A stretch of 64,000 bases of DNA from Methylobacterium sp. E-066. Lineage in GTDB: Bacteria > Pseudomonadota > Alphaproteobacteria > Rhizobiales > Beijerinckiaceae. The stretch spans positions 1-64,000 of the forward strand of contig NZ_JAKSYO010000079.1 of the NCBI RefSeq assembly GCF_022829635.1, given 5' to 3'. The notes beneath the pieces were generated by a model that saw only the letters and a program-made list of their open reading frames with translations, had not been told where the DNA came from and made no database searches. The translations under genes and the position numbers were made by a program. Positions 59,715-64,000 of the stretch are shown piece after piece; the first letter of the stretch is position 1, and the number at the start of each line of letters is the position of its first letter.

Positions 59715-60929
59715 ATGGCTCGGTTGGTTGATGGCGCTTCCTACGATGTCGTCGTGGTCGGCGGTGGTCCCGCGGGGGCCACGGCGGCCACCGAGCTGGC
59801 CCGGGCCGGGCACGCGGTGCTGCTCCTCGACAAGCCCGGGCGGATCAAGCCCTGCGGCGGCGCGATCCCGCCCCGGCTGATCCGCGACTTCGCGATTCCC
59901 GATTCCCTGCTGGTCGCCAAGATCCGCTCCGCCCGGATGGTGGCGCCGAGCGGCAAGGCCGTGGACATGCCGGTGGGCGAAGGCTTCGTCGGCATGGTCG
60001 ATCGCCAGCATTTCGACCCGTGGCTGCGCACCCGCGCCGAGGAGGCCGGCGCCGACCTGCGCGAGGCGGCCTATGACAAAATAACCCGGCCGGATGACGG
60101 CCTGCCGCTGGTGCATTTCACCACCGGCAAGGGCGAGGCGCAGGCCCGCCACACGGTCCGGGCGCGGCTGGTGATCGGCGCCGACGGGGCCTGCTCGCCG
60201 GTGGGCAAGGCCGAGGTGCCCGGCCACGACAAGATGAAACAGGTCTTCGCCTATCACGAGATCGTCCGGGTGCCGGCCCCCGATGCGCCGGGGGGCGACG
60301 CCGTCGATGCCGCCCGCTGCGACGTCTATTACCAGGGCCGCCACTCGCCGGACTTTTATTCCTGGATTTTTCCGCACGGGGACACCGCCAGCATCGGCAC
60401 CGGCAGCGCCAAGAAGGGCTTCTCCCTGCGCTCCTCGATCCGGGCGCTGCGCGTCGCCACCGGCCTCGACGGCGCCGAGACGATCCGCCGGGAGGGCGCG
60501 CCCCTGCCGCTGAAGCCGCTCAAGCGCTGGGACAACGGCCGCGACGTGCTGCTGGCCGGCGATGCCGCAGGCGTGGTCGCCCCGGCCTCCGGCGAGGGCA
60601 TCTACTACGCGATGCTCGGCGGCCAGCTCTCCGCGGAAGCGGCCAAGAGCTTCCTGGCCACCGGGGATGTCCGGGCGCTGGCAGGCGCGCGGAAACAGTT
60701 CATGAAGCTGCACGGCCGGGTGTTCTGGATCCTCGGGATCATGCAGTGGGTCTGGTACCGCAGCGACGGCCTGCGCGAGCGCTTCGTCTCGATCTGCCGG
60801 GACAAGGATGTCCAGCAGCTCACCTGGGACAGCTACATGAACAAGGAGCTGGTCCGGGCGAAACCCGCCGCCCACGCGCGGATCTTCTTCAAGGACCTCG
60901 CCCACCTGTTCCGCTGGGTCTCCCCGTGA
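59715..60929 (+). CDS. bchP: BchP, geranylgeranyl reductase
   Basis: 404 residues. FAD-binding GGGPAGATAATELARAGHAVLLLDK near residues 15-39, PCGGAIPP, VIGADGACSPV, second FAD motif VLLAGDAAGVVAPASGEGI. Reduces the geranylgeranyl tail of bacteriochlorophyll to phytyl. Start four bases after the MFS stop. GTGA overlap with tspO. Confidence 0.95.
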   Translation: MARLVDGASYDVVVVGGGPAGATAATELARAGHAVLLLDKPGRIKPCGGAIPPRLIRDFAIPDSLLVAKIRSARMVAPSGKAVDMPVGEGFVGMVDRQHFDPWLRTRAEEAGADLREAAYDKITRPDDGLPLVHFTTGKGEAQARHTVRARLVIGADGACSPVGKAEVPGHDKMKQVFAYHEIVRVPAPDAPGGDAVDAARCDVYYQGRHSPDFYSWIFPHGDTASIGTGSAKKGFSLRSSIRALRVATGLDGAETIRREGAPLPLKPLKRWDNGRDVLLAGDAAGVVAPASGEGIYYAMLGGQLSAEAAKSFLATGDVRALAGARKQFMKLHGRVFWILGIMQWVWYRSDGLRERFVSICRDKDVQQLTWDSYMNKELVRAKPAAHARIFFKDLAHLFRWVSP

Positions 60930-61429
60930 CTCTTTTGGGACTCGACTCCGGGTGGGGGCCGCCTGCCGTGGCGGCATCGGCCGCCGTGCTGGTGGCCGTG
61001 GCCGGCGCCGTCGCGACCAAGACGGATGGCTGGTACCGGCACCTGCGGTTCCCGTCCTGGAAGCCGCCGGACTGGGCGTTCGGGCCGGTCTGGACCACGA
61101 TCTTCCTGCTCACCACCATCGCCGCCGTGATGGTCTGGAACCGCGATCCCGACCCGACCGCCCGGCTGCTGCTGGTCGCCGCCTACGCGGTGAACGGCGT
61201 GCTCAACATCGCCTGGAGCGTGCTGTTCTTCCGGTTCCGCCGGCCGGACTGGGCGCTCGCCGAGGTCGCGGCCCTGTGGCTGTCGATCGCCGTGCTGGTG
61301 CTGGTCACCGGCCGGGTCTCCACCGCGGCCGGGCTGATGAACCTGCCGTATCTGGCCTGGGTCAGCGTCGCCGCCTGCCTGAACCTGCGGATCGTGCGCC
61401 TCAACGCGCCGTTCCGGGGGCTCGCGTGA
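60926..61429 (+). CDS. tspO: TspO/MBR family tryptophan-rich sensory protein
   Basis: 167 residues from GTG 60,926. Five membrane helices and the TspO pattern: WYRHLRFPSWKPPDWAFGPVWTTIFLLTTIAAVMVW, VNGVLNIAWSVLFFRFRRPDWALAE, LPYLAWVSVAACLNLRI. Bacterial TspO binds porphyrins and in Rhodobacter tunes photosynthesis gene expression with oxygen. GTGA overlap with bchP shows it belongs to this operon. Confidence 0.92.
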   Translation: MTLLGLDSGWGPPAVAASAAVLVAVAGAVATKTDGWYRHLRFPSWKPPDWAFGPVWTTIFLLTTIAAVMVWNRDPDPTARLLLVAAYAVNGVLNIAWSVLFFRFRRPDWALAEVAALWLSIAVLVLVTGRVSTAAGLMNLPYLAWVSVAACLNLRIVRLNAPFRGLA

Positions 61430-61767
61430 TGGACGCCCTGTTCGCCTCGGGCCGGATCGTCGACCTCATCCTGGCGCTGGTCGCCGCCGAGGCGCTGCTG
61501 CTCGTCTGGCTGGCCCGGCGCCGGGGCCTGGCCCGGGGGCCGCTCCTGGCCAACCTCGCCTCCGGGGCGGCCCTGATGCTGGCCCTGCGCGCCGCCCTCA
61601 CCGGGGCCGTCTGGCCGGTGGTCGCCGGATGGATGCTCGCGGGGCTTCTGGCCCATCTGGCGGACCTGACGTTGCGCCTGCGCGCCGCCCGGACGCAACG
61701 CCGCAGCCCCCCGCCGGCTGGAACAACGCCGCAAACGGGCGCGTTCACGCGCGGTATCACCTTGTAA
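61429..61767 (+). CDS. hypothetical small membrane protein after tspO
   Basis: 112 residues. Three hydrophobic stretches (about 9-26, 39-58 and 61-75, with VWPVVAGWMLAGLLAHLADLTLRLRAA) and a polar C-tail. TGATG overlap with tspO, so last gene of the bchG operon. No family recognised; small inner-membrane protein inferred. Confidence 0.72.
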   Translation: MDALFASGRIVDLILALVAAEALLLVWLARRRGLARGPLLANLASGAALMLALRAALTGAVWPVVAGWMLAGLLAHLADLTLRLRAARTQRRSPPPAGTTPQTGAFTRGITL

Positions 61768-61798
61768 CGACTATAAACGCGACCCGGGAGATGTGGTC

Positions 61799-63430
61799 AT
61801 GCAGCTTAAAGCATCATCCCGACAGGTACGCCCCGGCCTTCGCAAAAGGATGATGCCTCTGCAAAACCTGAGAGCATCGTCCGCCCCGATCCTGGCGGGC
61901 CTGCTGCTCGCCTTCCCGGCTCTCGCGCAGGACAGCTCCGACCCGGTCGAGCGCGGCAAATACCTCGTGACCATGGGCGATTGCGCCGCCTGCCACACGG
62001 CCCCGGGCGGAAAGTTCCTGGCCGGCAACTACGCGCTCAACATGCCGTTCGGGGTGATCATGACCCCCAACCTCACCCCCGACAAGGAGACCGGCCTCGG
62101 CGATTATAGCTACGCCGACTTCGAGAAGTCGTTCCGGCAGGGCTACAGCAAGCATGTCGGGTATCTCTACCCGGCCTTCCCGTTCGGCTGGTACACCAAG
62201 GTCACCGACGAGGACACGCAGGCGATCTGGGCCTATCTGCAATCGCTCCCGCCGGTGAACGAGAAGCGCAAAGAGAACCAGATCCCGTTCCCGTTCAACG
62301 TCCGCACCGCGCTGGTGACCTGGCGGACCGCCTTCTTCACGGAAGCCCGCTTCAAGCCCGATCCCAATGCCAGCGCCGAGGTGAACCGCGGCGGCTACCT
62401 GGTCGAGGGGCTCGGCCACTGCGCCATGTGCCACAACGAGAACAAGCTCGTCGGCAATTCGAGCTTCGCGGGCCGGTTCGGCGGCGGCGTCATCGACGGC
62501 TGGTACGCCCCCAACATCACCCCGGACGGCCACCAGGGCATCGGCGCCTGGACCGACGAGCAGGTGGTGACCTACCTCAAGACCGGCACGGCGCCTGGCG
62601 ACCGCCCCGGCGTCGCAGCGGGCCCGATGCGCCAGACCATCATGGAATCCCTCTCCAAGGTGAAGGAGGAGGACCTGAAGGCGATGGTCGCCTACCTGCG
62701 CACGGTCCCGGCCAAGCAGACCTACAAGGCCAAGGACCTCGCCGCCTTCGACAAGCCGGATGCCCCCGGCGCGTCCACCTACCTGACCTACTGCTCCTCC
62801 TGCCACCAGCCCGACGGCAAGGGCATCGAGGGCGCGGTGCCGGCGCTCGCCGGCAACACCTCCGTCCAGTCCGAAGGCCCCGAGACGGTGCTGCGGGTGA
62901 TCTATGGCGGTCTCGCCGCCCAGAGCGGGCTCGCCCCGATGGTGGCGATCGGCCAGCAGATGACCGATGTCGAGGTCCGGAACGTCACCGACTACATCCG
63001 CAATTCCTGGGGCAACAAGGCGCCGCCGGTGACCGGCGACAAGGCCTCCGAGGCCCGGGCCGCCACCAAGACGATGCTGGCCGGCACGGCGCCCTGCGCC
63101 GAGATCGAGCAGGACACGCTCAAGGCCGCCTTCGACAAGGTCGGGGTCGCGGCGACGCTCACCGGCCTGAAGCAGCAGGATTTCGTGCCGACGCTGGTCC
63201 GGGTGGTGCCGCAGATCAAGGCGGCCGACACCGGCGCCTCCGACGACGACGTGGTCAACGCGCTCACCACGGCCTTCTGCAAGGTCGGCCGCGACGACCC
63301 GCAATACGCGGCGCCGAGCTGGCCCGCGGTGATCGGCACCTTCGCCAACGTCGCCTACAGCCAGGTGAAGAACCCGGAGAAGCAGGCGGCGAACGTCCCC
63401 AGCGCCACCACGCCGCCGGTGAAGAACTGA
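61799..63430 (+). CDS. triheme membrane-associated c-type cytochrome
   Basis: 543 residues. Signal segment (about 27-43, SAPILAGLLLAFPALAQ) and three CxxCH heme sites: CAACH (62-66), CAMCH (208-212) and CSSCH (332-336), matching the cytochrome c subunits of PQQ/FAD alcohol, aldehyde and gluconate dehydrogenases (AdhB type). The last 130 or so residues (from about 410) have no heme site and exceed the usual family length. No dehydrogenase subunit is adjacent. Start 61,799 follows GGGAG by 8 bases; ATGs at 61,850/61,853 would give a shorter, more normal signal peptide. Confidence 0.85.
   Translation: MQLKASSRQVRPGLRKRMMPLQNLRASSAPILAGLLLAFPALAQDSSDPVERGKYLVTMGDCAACHTAPGGKFLAGNYALNMPFGVIMTPNLTPDKETGLGDYSYADFEKSFRQGYSKHVGYLYPAFPFGWYTKVTDEDTQAIWAYLQSLPPVNEKRKENQIPFPFNVRTALVTWRTAFFTEARFKPDPNASAEVNRGGYLVEGLGHCAMCHNENKLVGNSSFAGRFGGGVIDGWYAPNITPDGHQGIGAWTDEQVVTYLKTGTAPGDRPGVAAGPMRQTIMESLSKVKEEDLKAMVAYLRTVPAKQTYKAKDLAAFDKPDAPGASTYLTYCSSCHQPDGKGIEGAVPALAGNTSVQSEGPETVLRVIYGGLAAQSGLAPMVAIGQQMTDVEVRNVTDYIRNSWGNKAPPVTGDKASEARAATKTMLAGTAPCAEIEQDTLKAAFDKVGVAATLTGLKQQDFVPTLVRVVPQIKAADTGASDDDVVNALTTAFCKVGRDDPQYAAPSWPAVIGTFANVAYSQVKNPEKQAANVPSATTPPVKN
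61811..61856 (+). promoter_or_regulatory. hairpin across the cytochrome start region
   Basis: GCATCATCC (61,811-61,819) and GGATGATGC (61,848-61,856) are perfect 9-base complements around 28 bases. The right arm covers the alternative ATGATG start codons and their AAAGG. If mRNA folds here, the internal start would be hidden. Confidence 0.4.
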
Positions 63431-63467
63431 GTTTTTTCGGGGGGCGGGGGGCGCACCGCCCTCGCCG

Positions 63468-63557
63468 TCATTGCGAGCAACGCGAAGCAACCCAGGGATC
63501 CGCTACGGTCTGAAACCGCGCGCTGCACTGGGTTGCTTCGCTGTGCTCGCAATGACG
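63468..63557. repeat. palindromic repeat E
   Basis: Arms CGTCATTGCGAGCAACGCGA with AGCAACCCAG, and CTGGGTTGCTTCGCTGTGCT with CGCAATGACG: about 30-base imperfect inverted repeat around a 30-base centre. Typical of a widespread alphaproteobacterial extragenic palindrome. One copy here, after the cytochrome gene. Confidence 0.82.
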
Positions 63558-63653
63558 AAGGGCGGCCTGAGCCGCACGGCGCTCCCACGGGAACGGACAA
63601 GGCCGCGCTTCGTTTGAGCCGGGATCCCTCAGGCCTTGAGCCCCGGAGTGCCC

Positions 63654-63827
63654 GTGTCGACCCTCGTCCGTATCCTGCTCGCGATCTTCATCCCCCCGGT
63701 GGCGGTGCTCGTCACCACCGGGTTCGGCCTGCAGTTCCTGCTGAACATCCTGCTGTGGCTGATCTTCTGGCTGCCCGGCACGGTCCACGCCCTGTGGCTG
63801 ATGAACCGCGACCGGCCGCTGGTCTGA
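63654..63827 (+). CDS. YqaE/Pmp3 family small membrane protein
   Basis: 57 residues from GTG 63,654 with GGAG about six bases upstream. Two helices: LVRILLAIFIPPVAVLVTTG (the family PP turn) and FLLNILLWLIFWLPGTVHALWLM. Pmp3/YqaE proteins are stress-linked inner-membrane proteolipids. Upstream TTG/GTG starts would add six residues. Confidence 0.85.
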   Translation: MSTLVRILLAIFIPPVAVLVTTGFGLQFLLNILLWLIFWLPGTVHALWLMNRDRPLV

Positions 63828-63831
63828 GCTC

Positions 63832-63880
63832 GAGCGCTCGCCGCCGAAGTGGAGACCGGTTCGGCGTCAGCGAGCGCGTT
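63832..63880. repeat. dispersed element F, copy 2 (inverted)
   Basis: GAGCGCTCGCCGCCGAAGTG, then ACCGGTTCGGCGTCAGCGAG and CGCG: reverse complement of the element at 32,675-32,726. Confidence 0.8.
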
Positions 63881-63925
63881 CAATCAGGGTCTTAGAGCCT
63901 GTTGGACCGGTCTTTCCCACCCACG

Positions 63926-64000
63926 CCCTCATCCTGAGGTGTGAGTGCAGCGAACCTCGAAGGAGCCCTCCAGCCAGCCGCGCGAGTCCTGGAGGGCTCC
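63926..64000. repeat. palindromic repeat A, copy 7 (cut by window end)
   Basis: CCTCATCCTGAGGTGTGAG left arm and CTCGAAGGAGCCCTCCAG inner arm; the right half runs off the window. Confidence 0.85.

Overview
The window is GC-rich alphaproteobacterial chromosome, most likely Methylobacterium or a close relative. The evidence is a bacteriochlorophyll superoperon of aerobic anoxygenic phototroph type (oxygen-dependent cyclase acsF, puhABC, bchFNBHLM, ppaA/ppsR), a XoxF-type PQQ methanol dehydrogenase, and several families of dispersed palindromic repeats. No rRNA, tRNA, CRISPR array, prophage or insertion sequence with a transposase is visible. The genus is inferred; I could not run a search.

Positions 1-32,600 carry accessory metabolism. 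In order: a LysM protein, a LOG-family phosphoribohydrolase, XoxF, and a LysR/aldo-keto reductase pair. Next comes a minus-strand catabolic group (solute-binding protein, BKACE enzyme, SDR, 3-hydroxyacyl-CoA dehydrogenase, cyclase-like hydrolase) facing a LIV-type ABC importer whose two ATPases are fused. Then an operon of acyl-CoA dehydrogenase, APH-like kinase, two SDRs and an acyl-CoA synthetase resembles the levulinate/4-hydroxy-acid (lva, ACAD10/11) pathway. A three-gene class I P450 system (ferredoxin, reductase, P450), a VOC protein, a chemoreceptor, a DUF1989 plus YqcI/YcgG pair, an AhpD-like protein and a C26 peptidase follow.

Positions 32,764-61,767 are a photosynthesis gene cluster. 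On the minus strand, from 52.8 kb down to 32.8 kb, lie bchF-N-B-H-L-M, lhaA, puhA-B-C, a small conserved-context gene, acsF, puhE, hemA, bchI-D and bchO, most joined by 1-4 base overlaps. Divergently on the plus strand lie ppaA (aerR), ppsR, a RelE/HigB-type toxin-antitoxin module, then bchG, a PucC-like MFS gene, bchP, tspO and a small membrane protein. Two exact TGT-N12-ACA PpsR boxes precede bchG, and a near-match sits in the bchF/ppaA gap. puf, crt and bchCXYZ genes are absent, so the cluster is split in this genome.

The most unusual feature is that dispersed palindromic repeats have gone in frame into photosynthesis proteins while the start/stop overlaps with neighbouring genes stay intact. 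Repeat C encodes about 57 residues near the N-terminus of BchD. Repeats B and C together encode most of the first 125 residues of the PucC-like protein. Repeat A encodes the C-terminal tail of BchM. Repeat A also sits directly upstream of bchI and of the acyl-CoA dehydrogenase gene.

The end of the window holds a triheme cytochrome c, a YqaE/Pmp3 small membrane protein and more repeats.
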